DNA from: a virus
DNA length: 30,761 nt
Direction: 5' to 3' (one strand)
IMG/VR virus record: IMGVR_UViG_3300043436_001324
Span: 1 to 30,761 of that record
Position numbers and translations under genes: made by a program. Shown piece by piece: positions 23,631 through 29,563 of the stretch. Below the pieces are notes generated by a model. That model searched no databases, was not told the DNA's origin, and was given only the letters and a program-made list of their open reading frames with translations. Position 1 is the first letter of the stretch, and each line of letters starts with the position of its first letter.

Positions 23631-23906
23631 ATGAAACAACAAACGGCAGTAGAAAAATTAAGAGATGCTTTTTATAGTTATGCCACACAGGATGTGCGTA
23701 GTGTTGATAATAGCATGTGGATTATAGACGAGTGTATTTTTGGTGAGCTTATAGATGCGGCTCAAGGGGTCATGAAAAAACAAATCATTGATGCTTGGTA
23801 TTGTGGTCATACAGATGGAGCTACTATTTGCAGTCAAAAAGAAGACTTACCAGCAGAAAAATACTACAACGAAACTTATACATATGGGAAGAAAGAAACT
23901 GAATAA
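23631..23906 (+). CDS. small phage protein, third of three related genes
   Basis: A 91-residue protein: TAVEKLRDAFYSY, a central MKKQIIDAWYCGHTDGAT block and an EKYYNETYTYG end. This is the best match of the three to the VEWL...YYNETY family common in Flavobacterium phages, whose function I do not know. It starts one base after the preceding stop; its 3' end overlaps the next small ORF by 23 nt. Confidence 0.65.
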   Translation: MKQQTAVEKLRDAFYSYATQDVRSVDNSMWIIDECIFGELIDAAQGVMKKQIIDAWYCGHTDGATICSQKEDLPAEKYYNETYTYGKKETE

Positions 23907-23994
23907 CGCGGTTTTATACATGCGTGTTCCTAGCGATATGCTAGAAGATTTAAAAGAATTGCTAAAGGCAGAAATTAAAAAGCAAAAGAAATAG
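23884..23994 (+). CDS. 36-residue basic protein, possible ribbon-helix-helix fragment
   Basis: From the ATG at 23884: basic start, then AVLYMRVPSDMLEDLKELLK and a Lys-rich end. A beta strand of alternating residues followed by a helix is the first half of a ribbon-helix-helix DNA-binding domain (Arc/MetJ class), though 36 residues is short for it. It overlaps the upstream gene by 23 nt. Either a very small repressor, a remnant, or a chance ORF. Confidence 0.45.
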   Translation: MGRKKLNNAVLYMRVPSDMLEDLKELLKAEIKKQKK

Positions 23995-24041
23995 TTTTAA
24001 TTCGTATATTCGCTCAAGTTTTTGTTCATAGTTAGGTTTTG

Positions 24042-24070
24042 GCGCATCTTTCGGGGTGCGCTTTTTTATT
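24042..24070 (+). terminator. terminator upstream of the tRNA gene
   Basis: GCGCATC (24042-24048) pairs with GGTGCGC (24055-24061), then TTTTTTATTTT. Ends the 22529-23994 cluster. Confidence 0.8.
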
Positions 24071-24084
24071 TTAAAAACTATTTG

Positions 24085-24092
24085 TATATTTG
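24085..24092 (+). promoter_or_regulatory. perfect -7 box abutting the tRNA gene
   Basis: TATATTTG matches TAnnTTTG exactly and ends 3 nt before the mature 5' end of the tRNA. No TTG lies 17-20 nt upstream. Confidence 0.6.
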
Positions 24093-24095
24093 CTA

Positions 24096-24168
24096 CGTGA
24101 GGTGGAGCGGTTGGCAGCTCGTTTGGCTCATAACCAAAAGGTCGCAGGTTCGAGTCCTGCCCTCGCAA
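24096..24168 (+). tRNA. tRNA-Met (CAU), initiator-like
   Basis: All arms fold: acceptor 24096-24102 with 24161-24167, D stem GAGC/GCTC, anticodon stem TTTGG/CCAAA around loop CTCATAA with anticodon CAT, and T stem GCAGG/CCTGC around TTCGAGT. The first pair is C1 against A72, unpaired, and position 11-24 is A-U: both are marks of bacterial initiator tRNA. The body (GGAGC, GCTCG, AGGTC) also follows the initiator pattern. It differs in having only two G-C pairs next to the anticodon loop (T29-A41 in place of G29-C41) and G at position 14 where A is nearly universal. The 3' CCA is not encoded (A73 then CAA). Flanked by terminators on both sides. Confidence 0.92.
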
Positions 24169-24174
24169 CAAACT

Positions 24175-24204
24175 AAGCGGAGGATACTGTTCTCCGCTTT
24201 TTTA
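24175..24204 (+). terminator. terminator after the tRNA
   Basis: Perfect 8-bp stem AAGCGGAG (24175-24182) with CTCCGCTT (24192-24199), then TTTT. Confidence 0.88.
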
Positions 24205-24207
24205 TTT

Positions 24208-24276
24208 ACCACTCATCAAGTTTATTTACCGCTCATCACATTAACGGAAATCGGATGACTTTATTAAGTACGTTTG
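24208..24276 (+). promoter_or_regulatory. activator-type promoter of the endolysin operon
   Basis: ACCACTCATC (24208-24217) and ACCGCTCATC (24228-24237) form a 20-nt direct repeat; the whole units TTTATTTACC-plus-site at 24201 and 24221 are nearly identical. TACGTTTG (24269-24276), a perfect -7 box, begins after a gap of exactly 31 nt. No TTG at the -33 position. Same design as at 1112-1180. Confidence 0.78.
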
Positions 24277-24299
24277 TCATGTAATCAAAACGAAAAATT

Positions 24300-24512
24300 A
24301 TGAACACAACAATCACAAATCAAAACATTAAGAGAGGTAACGGATATGGTCAATATATCGTTACAGGAATAGTTAACGGAGTTGATGTAATCACTCACAC
24401 AACGAATAGCGAAGCGTTCGATTGGTTCGATGATGACTCAAACGATGAGAAACACATTGATGCAATATGCTACGTTGACAGTCTACTTGTTAGCACATAC
24501 GAAAACCTTTAA
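24300..24512 (+). CDS. small hypothetical protein at the head of the endolysin operon
   Basis: A 70-residue acidic protein; the middle has GYGQYIVTGIVNGVDVITH (beta hairpin-like) and an Asp-rich FDDDSNDEKH, followed by a helix. This looks like a short DUF seen often in Bacteroidota phages, without known function. First gene behind the tandem-repeat promoter; ATG after an A-rich leader. Confidence 0.62.
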   Translation: MNTTITNQNIKRGNGYGQYIVTGIVNGVDVITHTTNSEAFDWFDDDSNDEKHIDAICYVDSLLVSTYENL

Positions 24513-24523
24513 ACATTAACAAA

Positions 24524-24634
24524 ATGGAAGTAGCATTATTAGCATTCGGAATGATTGCGCTAATTACCCTTGCGAGGGCGATTAAGTCACTTGACAGAAA
24601 AGAGGATGAATTAACCAAACGATTTGAGGAATGA
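24524..24634 (+). CDS. 36-residue single-span membrane peptide
   Basis: From the ATG at 24524: a hydrophobic N-terminal segment of about 17 residues (EVALLAFGMIALITLARA) and then a charged tail with LDRKEDELTKRFEE. Its stop overlaps the next ATG (ATGA). Placed between a small gene and the endolysin operon, so it could be a tiny holin-like or regulatory membrane peptide. Translation is supported by the precise ATGA coupling, not by homology. Confidence 0.5.
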   Translation: MEVALLAFGMIALITLARAIKSLDRKEDELTKRFEE

Positions 24635-24945
24635 GAAAAAGAAAGGAAGTTAGGACAATGTTAGGGTTCAAATCGTTAAAGGACCTATTAACCGAAAAGA
24701 AACCATTTGCGGTGGTTCAACACTTTGTAGGTGCAAAATTCGACGATGAAAGGGATAAGGTATTTGAATCAATTTGGTATTGCGATAAACGTGGACTATT
24801 AACTCGGGAACTATGCCACAAAGAGGTACAGTATCTATTCAGTAACTTGCATCTATTCCGAAAGGTCATTGAGGGCAAAGATGGCACGGTGTACGAATAT
24901 CAATACTTTGAAGACTACTATCGCGCAAAATGCTTAAATTCGTAA
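24631..24945 (+). CDS. hypothetical phage protein upstream of endolysin
   Basis: A 104-residue soluble protein: basic start, KSLKDLLTEKKPFAVVQHF, then a charged helix, a VQYLFSNLHLFRK block and a Tyr-rich end (YEYQYFEDYYRA). Unknown function. The ATG at 24631 overlaps the preceding stop; an internal ATG at 24658 would remove 9 basic residues. The endolysin starts 10 nt after its stop. Confidence 0.65.
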   Translation: MRKRKEVRTMLGFKSLKDLLTEKKPFAVVQHFVGAKFDDERDKVFESIWYCDKRGLLTRELCHKEVQYLFSNLHLFRKVIEGKDGTVYEYQYFEDYYRAKCLNS

Positions 24946-24955
24946 ATAAAAAGAT

Positions 24956-25441
24956 ATGACAATTAAAGAAATAGCAGAAAGCTACATTGGACAAAAAGAG
25001 AAACGTGGGAACATGGGGTTCATCGATGAAGCATTTGACAAGAAAATGCGAGGGGTAGGCTTTTATGATGGTGCGCCTTGGTGCGGATTTTTCGCCATGT
25101 TAGTTTGGAAAGAGGCGGGTGAAAACATTAGCCTGTTAAGCGCATCTTCAAGACGTATAATCGAGAAAGCAACGAAAGCACGTAATTGGCATTCAGAACC
25201 CAAAGAGGGTGCGGTCGTTGTTTGGGCGACTTTCAGATCGGGCAAAAGACAAACGACAGGACATATCGGAGTTGTTACCGCTGTCGATGGAATGACCTAC
25301 ACAACGGTTGAGGGGAATACAACGGAGCGAGGTGGTAGAGATGGCGTAATAGTTGCACAACGTCACAGGGTGTTAAGTAAAGAGGCTTGGAAAACTACGA
25401 ACGGACTACGTCTTATGGGCTACGTCTACCCGGAACAATAG
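24956..25441 (+). CDS. CHAP-domain endolysin
   Basis: A 161-residue cysteine amidase/peptidase that cuts cell-wall peptides at the end of infection. CHAP signature: Cys43 in PWCGFFAMLVWKEAG, His103 in GHIGVVTAV, and an acidic/Asn pair in VEGN (119-121). No signal peptide, so it needs a holin for release. No separate wall-binding domain: single-domain enzymes are normal for Gram-negative hosts. The opening TIKEIAESYIGQKEKRGN is also seen in phage amidases of Bacteroidota. Last gene of its operon; strong terminator follows. Confidence 0.9.
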   Translation: MTIKEIAESYIGQKEKRGNMGFIDEAFDKKMRGVGFYDGAPWCGFFAMLVWKEAGENISLLSASSRRIIEKATKARNWHSEPKEGAVVVWATFRSGKRQTTGHIGVVTAVDGMTYTTVEGNTTERGGRDGVIVAQRHRVLSKEAWKTTNGLRLMGYVYPEQ

Positions 25442-25461
25442 GACTTTAACCACTACTACGG

Positions 25462-25500
25462 ATAGGAAGTTTCACCGCTTCCTATTTTTTTTTATTTTTT
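25462..25500 (+). terminator. terminator after endolysin
   Basis: Perfect stem ATAGGAAG (25462-25469) with CTTCCTAT (25478-25485), followed by a long T-run. Confidence 0.88.
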
Positions 25501-25514
25501 TTTTTGATGAATTG

Positions 25515-25544
25515 TTGTATATAACAAAAATATAACTACATTTG
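25515..25544 (+). promoter_or_regulatory. consensus promoter of the small-gene train
   Basis: TTG at 25515-25517, 19-nt spacer, perfect TACATTTG box at 25537-25544, 24 nt before the ATG at 25568. No ACC repeats. It should drive 25568 through at least 28657. Confidence 0.78.
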
Positions 25545-25567
25545 TTGAAACGAAAACACAAAACAAC

Positions 25568-26011
25568 ATGAACAAATTTGACGAAACATTGGACAAAGCT
25601 ATTAAGCAACTTAACGCACTCACTTCTTACGAGGGTGTTATCGAGGAAATCTACGAAGGCGGTAGACAGCCGAAACGAGTAACTGAAATCTATTGCAACA
25701 CCGCAGAATTTCACTACGAAATTGAAATCATCACAGGCAAACTTATTCAAGTAACAGGAAATGTAAAGTACGATTCAGATGGCTTGTATTGCGATATTGA
25801 CCAAATTCTCAAAGAAGATGGATTTGGCGACTACTTAGAGTTGCCTGACCACCTTTTAGAAACAGTGCGCACAATGATTCACAACCGAGTTGAGGGAAAG
25901 GTAGGTGACGAATTGGAAGAGGACTTCTTAGAGCATCAAAGCGAGTCACAAGATTGTTGGTTTGAGCGTGGGTGTGACATTTACCACGCATGCAGAGAAA
26001 ACGGAATATAA
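25568..26011 (+). CDS. hypothetical acidic phage protein
   Basis: A 147-residue acidic protein. Segments: helical start DETLDKAIKQLNALTSYEGV, a beta-rich middle with EIYCNTAEFHYEIEII, and a C-terminal part with four Cys in all. No domain is recognised. It is the first gene of the train and the only one with a full consensus promoter at hand. Confidence 0.65.
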   Translation: MNKFDETLDKAIKQLNALTSYEGVIEEIYEGGRQPKRVTEIYCNTAEFHYEIEIITGKLIQVTGNVKYDSDGLYCDIDQILKEDGFGDYLELPDHLLETVRTMIHNRVEGKVGDELEEDFLEHQSESQDCWFERGCDIYHACRENGI

Positions 26012-26028
26012 ACTAAAACACAAACAGA

Positions 26029-26184
26029 ATGAAAACTTATCACATTTGTTGGCTCATTGGAAAGGATGAGCAAGGCTTAGACCTTTTAACAGGAATAACA
26101 GTATTTGCCGAATCAATGGATGAAGCGTTAGCCGACTTCAAAAAAGAGTACAATGTTGAACCTTATTACATCACACGAAAATGA
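26029..26184 (+). CDS. 51-residue hypothetical protein
   Basis: From the ATG at 26029: MKTYHICWLIGKDEQG, then FAESMDEALADFKKEY and an aromatic YYITRK end. A strand-helix-strand layout; similar short proteins with a MDEALADF-like helix occur in phages, function unknown. Its stop overlaps the next start (ATGA), good evidence that it is translated. Confidence 0.6.
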   Translation: MKTYHICWLIGKDEQGLDLLTGITVFAESMDEALADFKKEYNVEPYYITRK

Positions 26185-26441
26185 GAACTGAAAAAGAACT
26201 ATGGGAACTTGTATTAAACAGAACAGGTTGGTTTGAGTTTGGGCTATGCCGTTGGGTTTATAATCTTATGTATTACGATGCGATAACATATGAGGAGCGC
26301 TTACTTTTAAAGTGTGTTTTAGATAAGCATTTACCAGAACCAAAATTTCCTTCGGTTTATTGTTGGACAATTAACGACATACAACCCCGCATTAATTGGA
26401 TTAACAAACGAATTAAACAATTAGAAGATGGAAATACTTAA
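26181..26441 (+). CDS. small Trp-rich hypothetical protein
   Basis: An 86-residue protein with six Trp: a WELVLNRTGWFEFGLCRWVY start, a helix with YEERLLLKCVLDKHLPEP and a C-terminal basic helix (WINKRIKQLED). Unknown family. Overlaps both neighbours (ATGA at 26181; 14 nt at 26428). Confidence 0.62.
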   Translation: MRTEKELWELVLNRTGWFEFGLCRWVYNLMYYDAITYEERLLLKCVLDKHLPEPKFPSVYCWTINDIQPRINWINKRIKQLEDGNT

Positions 26442-26643
26442 AAAACTTGGTGTAATTCAAGAGGTTTCAAATGAGGGTAGAAACCCGAAACTTGGTAGAG
26501 GATTTTCTACCGCAAGAAGATTTAACAAATGGCATCCTTTGAGCTACATTATAATACCTATGGTTTGGATAACTGTATTTATTGTAGATGGGATTACAGG
26601 TATTAAACAATCAAACCCAAAAAACCCTTTTAAATGGGATTAA
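26428..26643 (+). CDS. small single-span membrane protein
   Basis: A 71-residue protein with a basic N-terminal half and one hydrophobic segment at about residues 39-54 (YIIIPMVWITVFIVDG). The C-terminus is short and hydrophilic. Unknown function; inner membrane location expected. Overlaps the upstream gene by 14 nt. Confidence 0.6.
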   Translation: MEILKKLGVIQEVSNEGRNPKLGRGFSTARRFNKWHPLSYIIIPMVWITVFIVDGITGIKQSNPKNPFKWD

Positions 26644-26666
26644 CGAACGGATTAAACAGATTGAAA

Positions 26667-26873
26667 ATGAAACGATTTAAACAACTCATCTACCTCTTCG
26701 CACTTATCGGTGCGTGCGGGATGTTCTATGTAGCAGGACACAATAACGGATATGATTTAGGATTTGATTCAGGTGTTCAAACGATGCGCGACAGCATCAT
26801 CTATGAGAACCTAATACCCGAATCCTTACACGATGTTGAACGATTAATTGAGAAGCGAAATGAAAGCAAATGA
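26667..26873 (+). CDS. small N-terminally anchored protein
   Basis: A 68-residue protein from the ATG at 26667: MKRFKQLIYLFALIGACGMF is a basic start plus hydrophobic segment, either a membrane anchor or, given the Cys at about 17, possibly a lipoprotein-like signal. The rest is soluble (YDLGFDSGVQTMRDS). An upstream ATG at 26634 would add 11 residues and overlap the previous gene; the basic start at 26667 suits a membrane protein better. Confidence 0.6.
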   Translation: MKRFKQLIYLFALIGACGMFYVAGHNNGYDLGFDSGVQTMRDSIIYENLIPESLHDVERLIEKRNESK

Positions 26874-27273
26874 ATTAAGAATTGGGAATTGGGTTTATAT
26901 ACCACAAGCAAAAACAAATGAACAGATTGGTGTCATTGAAGAAAATGGGAGGTTTTTAACAAAAGGGTATAAAACATCATATTCTTCTATTGAATGTTTA
27001 AGACCAATCCCACTCACAGAAGAATGGTTGTTGCGGTTTGGGTTTAGAAAAAAGGCTTCTTTTTCAGACCATACCATACACATTGATATGACAAACATTC
27101 TTTGTCTAGATAATGACAATAATGAAAGTGAATTTTCAGCGGTGTCAATATACGATGTAGATGAAGGAGTGTGGATTTACTTAGAAAGTATTCAGTATGT
27201 ACACCAACTACAAAACCTTTATTTTGTACTAAGTAGAGAAGAACTAAAACTGAAAGACGATGAGAACAATTGA
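26860..27273 (+). CDS. conserved Bacteroidota phage protein (ELRIGN...PLTEEWLLRFGF family)
   Basis: A 137-residue protein of a family I know to be widespread in Bacteroidota phages and prophages but without known function. Conserved blocks: KANELRIGNWVY at the start, IPLTEEWLLRFGF in the middle (about 50-62), and YVHQLQNLYFVL near the end (about 113-124), followed by an EELKL. The first block forms a small beta barrel-like start. It overlaps its upstream neighbour by 14 nt and the downstream one by 14 nt. A TTG at 26848 is possible but the ATG keeps the family start. Confidence 0.8.
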   Translation: MKANELRIGNWVYIPQAKTNEQIGVIEENGRFLTKGYKTSYSSIECLRPIPLTEEWLLRFGFRKKASFSDHTIHIDMTNILCLDNDNNESEFSAVSIYDVDEGVWIYLESIQYVHQLQNLYFVLSREELKLKDDENN

Positions 27274-27496
27274 CAAACTAAACGCAATGCGAAACATAAA
27301 ACCAACGGTGTTTTCTCCGAATTGGTTGAGCGAATACACGAAAGTAAAGTACATACCAAAAAACGGTGTGGGAACGAATAAGAATGTTTCAACTGATCTG
27401 TTCGATGAGATTATCAAAATCGAAATGAAACAAGATGTAGTTCATTGTGTTGGACTTCGTGGCAAAAAGCAAACCATTTTAATACTAAGCAAATGA
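27260..27496 (+). CDS. small basic hypothetical protein
   Basis: A 78-residue basic protein starting MRTIDKLNAMRNIKPTVFSP. The second half is hydrophobic and beta-like (VVHCVGLRGKKQTILIL). Unknown. Overlaps 14 nt with upstream and 4 nt with downstream genes. Confidence 0.58.
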   Translation: MRTIDKLNAMRNIKPTVFSPNWLSEYTKVKYIPKNGVGTNKNVSTDLFDEIIKIEMKQDVVHCVGLRGKKQTILILSK

Positions 27497-27774
27497 AAAA
27501 AGAACTACTGAACAACGAAAAAATTGTTTTAATAGCAAAAGAGTTTATGAAATCATATTTTGCAGATGGAAAAGAAAAAACACCATCAGATTTTGACCAA
27601 GATATATTAGGAGGTGTTGACATTGATATTATGTTTGGACATCCTCCAAAATGGAATAGAACACCTTTTTTTGATGCGTTAACCGAATTAGTAGAAGATG
27701 GAGAGGTGAAATTTAAGGTGAACGATAATGGAGCTTGTATTTATTGGATGGAATCAAAAGAAAAATCAATATGA
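27493..27774 (+). CDS. hypothetical protein beginning MKKELL
   Basis: A 93-residue protein: MKKELLNNEKIVLIAKEFMK start, a DFDQDILGGVDIDIMFGH middle, then FFDALTELVEDGEVKF and a Trp-containing end. The last part resembles a winged-helix wing (VEDGEVKFKVNDNGACIYW), so a DNA-binding role is possible but weak. Its first 18 bases are identical to those of the next gene. ATGA overlaps on both sides. Confidence 0.6.
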   Translation: MKKELLNNEKIVLIAKEFMKSYFADGKEKTPSDFDQDILGGVDIDIMFGHPPKWNRTPFFDALTELVEDGEVKFKVNDNGACIYWMESKEKSI

Positions 27775-27980
27775 AAAAAGAACTACTGCGCGAGTTCATG
27801 CGGTTGCTGAATGACAATAATACAAACCTAAAAGACTTTTGCGAGAAACACGACATGAACTACAACACCGTGTACCAAAAGTTATCACGGTACAATATTA
27901 ATATTGACGAGATGAATGAGTTGATTGGCTTGGTAGACGAAAACAAACGGCTAAAAATTATAATATGCAGGGGAGAATAA
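27771..27980 (+). CDS. small helix-turn-helix-like protein A
   Basis: A 69-residue protein from the ATG at 27771 (frame open to 27735). LKDFCEKHDMNYNTVYQKLS looks like a helix-turn-helix, as in small Cro-like or Mor-like regulators. The next gene has the same layout. The C-terminus has a second helix and a basic end. Candidate regulator; no family named. Overlaps by 4 and 16 nt. Confidence 0.6.
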   Translation: MKKELLREFMRLLNDNNTNLKDFCEKHDMNYNTVYQKLSRYNINIDEMNELIGLVDENKRLKIIICRGE

Positions 27981-28225
27981 CAGACGAATCACTAAAACGT
28001 AGGGTAAGGAACTACCTACTTGTAATGCTGTCACGTAAGGGTATTGATTTTGAGGAATTGTGCCGAGTGCATAACGAGGATTACAATAACTTTTACTCAC
28101 GTGCAATGAATCAAAGTGGAATTGACTTAGAACACATTAATTACGTGCTGAAATTGGCAAACTACACGCATCGAGTTGACTTCATTAATGGTGACTTTTG
28201 CGAGGTGTACAAATCAAAACTATGA
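27965..28225 (+). CDS. small helix-turn-helix-like protein B
   Basis: An 86-residue protein: basic start (LKRRVRNYLLVML), then DFEELCRVHNEDYNNFYSRA, which lines up with the helix-turn-helix-like part of the previous gene, and an IDLEHINYVLKLANYTHRVD helix that lines up with its IDEMNELIGLV. A diverged tandem copy of protein A is the likeliest explanation. ATGA overlap with the next gene. Confidence 0.6.
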   Translation: MQGRITDESLKRRVRNYLLVMLSRKGIDFEELCRVHNEDYNNFYSRAMNQSGIDLEHINYVLKLANYTHRVDFINGDFCEVYKSKL

Positions 28226-28404
28226 TAATCGAAATCATTAGCGATGTGTACTACGTCTTTGACTTTCCAATGATGGACGTACTGTGCGAGGACAAAGGAA
28301 AGCGATTTGAAGCTACTATTTGCTGTCATCACATTGACATTGTAAAGAATGCTACACTCCCTTTCTCGCTTGAAAATGTCGATTATCAATTAAAACTATT
28401 TTGA
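28222..28404 (+). CDS. 60-residue hypothetical protein
   Basis: From the ATG at 28222 (the frame is open to 28198): MIIEIISDVYYVFDFPMMD, a Cys-His-rich middle with ATICCHHIDIV and a short end. Beta-rich. Unknown. Four-base overlap with the upstream gene, and one base before the next. Confidence 0.55.
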   Translation: MIIEIISDVYYVFDFPMMDVLCEDKGKRFEATICCHHIDIVKNATLPFSLENVDYQLKLF

Positions 28405-28405
28405 A

Positions 28406-28657
28406 ATGACAAACAACGGTAAACTACTCGCAGCCGTGGCACTTGCTCCAGTGGTTGCTGACTTCTTAGAAGATGCAGAACTTCGCTTTGAAGCAAAGAA
28501 ACGAGCAAACAGAATCATTGCGGAAATACGTTCATTCGACGAATGGATTTTGAAAGGAACGGAATCACAAGTTCATGAGCAACAAGTGAACATTCAAAGA
28601 GCGTTTAGGCAGTGGCTAAATGAAAACTTCACAGAACAAACCGATGAAAAGGAATAA
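28406..28657 (+). CDS. small helical hypothetical protein
   Basis: An 83-residue protein. The start has a hydrophobic stretch (LLAAVALAPVVADFL), too short and too interrupted for a sure membrane span, then charged helices: RFEAKKRANRIIAEI, and QVHEQQVNIQRAFRQWLN. Last gene of the small-gene train; its 3' end runs into the tandem-repeat promoter of the methyltransferase. Confidence 0.62.
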   Translation: MTNNGKLLAAVALAPVVADFLEDAELRFEAKKRANRIIAEIRSFDEWILKGTESQVHEQQVNIQRAFRQWLNENFTEQTDEKE

Positions 28658-28708
28658 CAACCGTTCATCACATTTAACAACCAGTAACAAAACGATACAC
28701 TAACTTTG
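28640..28708 (+). promoter_or_regulatory. activator-type promoter of methyltransferase-RusA
   Basis: ACCGTTCATC at 28660-28669 lies exactly 31 nt before a perfect -7 box TAACTTTG (28701-28708). A degenerate copy, ACCGATGAAA, lies 20 nt upstream (28640-28649), inside the previous gene. No TTG at -33. Same design and spacing as at 1112 and 24208. The box overlaps a TTG that could be taken for an upstream start of the methyltransferase. Confidence 0.72.
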
Positions 28709-28726
28709 AAAAAAAAAAATAAAACT

Positions 28727-29563
28727 ATGAAAGCGGAACTTTACAGAGATCATTTCCAAAATTTTAAAACGTATCAAATACCAAAGGCTCAGCTTATTAT
28801 TGCTGATATACCTTACAATCTTGGAAATAATGCTTATGCCTCAAATCCTAGTTGGTATGAGGGTGGAGATAATAAAAATGGTGAAAGCGCATTAGCTGGA
28901 AAAGAGTTTTTTGATACGGATAAAGATTTTAGACCAGCTGAATTTATGCACTTTTGCAGCACAATGCTAAAGAAAGAACCAAAAGAGAAAGGACAAGCTC
29001 CGTGCATGATTGTGTTTTGTGAGTTTGAACAACAATTTCAACTTATAGAACTTGCAAAAAGATATGGTTTAAACAATTATATCAACCTAGTTTTTAGAAA
29101 GAATTTTTCAGCTCAAGTACTAAAGGCTAACATGAAGATTGTGGGGAATTGTGAATATGGCATTTTGTTTTATCGAGAAAAACTACCCAAATTTAATAAT
29201 AAAGGCAAAATGATTTTTAACTGCATTGATTGGACTAAAGACACTAAAACACCAAAAATACACCCCACTCAGAAACCAATAGATTTGCTGAAAAAGTTAA
29301 TAGAAATTTTTACAGATGAAGGTGATGTTGTTATAGATCCATGTGCGGGTAGTGGATCTACTCTTTTAGCGGCTATTGAACTTAACAGAAAGGCTTATGG
29401 TTTTGAGATTAAAAAAGAATTTCATTCTGCTGCAACAGATTTGATAAACACGGCTTTGACAATTAAAAAAGAAGTATCAGAACTTGGATATAGTCCGACT
29501 GAAATTAAAAAGCAAGGCGCATTATTATTTGATTCAATAGATGAAAACGAGGCTGCCGATTAA
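28727..29563 (+). CDS. DNA methyltransferase, N4/N6-amino class, beta order
   Basis: A 278-residue enzyme that methylates adenine N6 or cytosine N4 in DNA. Motif IV is DIPY (27-30), with Ile in place of the usual second residue; then HPTQKP (179-184) and the AdoMet motif DPCAGSGS (204-211). Catalytic motif before AdoMet motif is the beta order. I recognise this DIPYNLG-type subfamily from Bacteroidota phages. No restriction enzyme is adjacent, so it is an orphan enzyme, probably for protection of phage DNA against host restriction. The ATG at 28727 is used: the upstream TTG at 28706 lies in the promoter box. Codons are AT-richer than in neighbours, suggesting transfer. Overlaps RusA by 23 nt. 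Confidence 0.92.
   Translation: MKAELYRDHFQNFKTYQIPKAQLIIADIPYNLGNNAYASNPSWYEGGDNKNGESALAGKEFFDTDKDFRPAEFMHFCSTMLKKEPKEKGQAPCMIVFCEFEQQFQLIELAKRYGLNNYINLVFRKNFSAQVLKANMKIVGNCEYGILFYREKLPKFNNKGKMIFNCIDWTKDTKTPKIHPTQKPIDLLKKLIEIFTDEGDVVIDPCAGSGSTLLAAIELNRKAYGFEIKKEFHSAATDLINTALTIKKEVSELGYSPTEIKKQGALLFDSIDENEAAD

Noticed and set aside
24022-24258. 78-codon plus-strand ORF over the tRNA, and a minus-strand ORF at 23962-24171
   Set aside because: Both run through two terminators and the tRNA; they are shadows of structured RNA genes.
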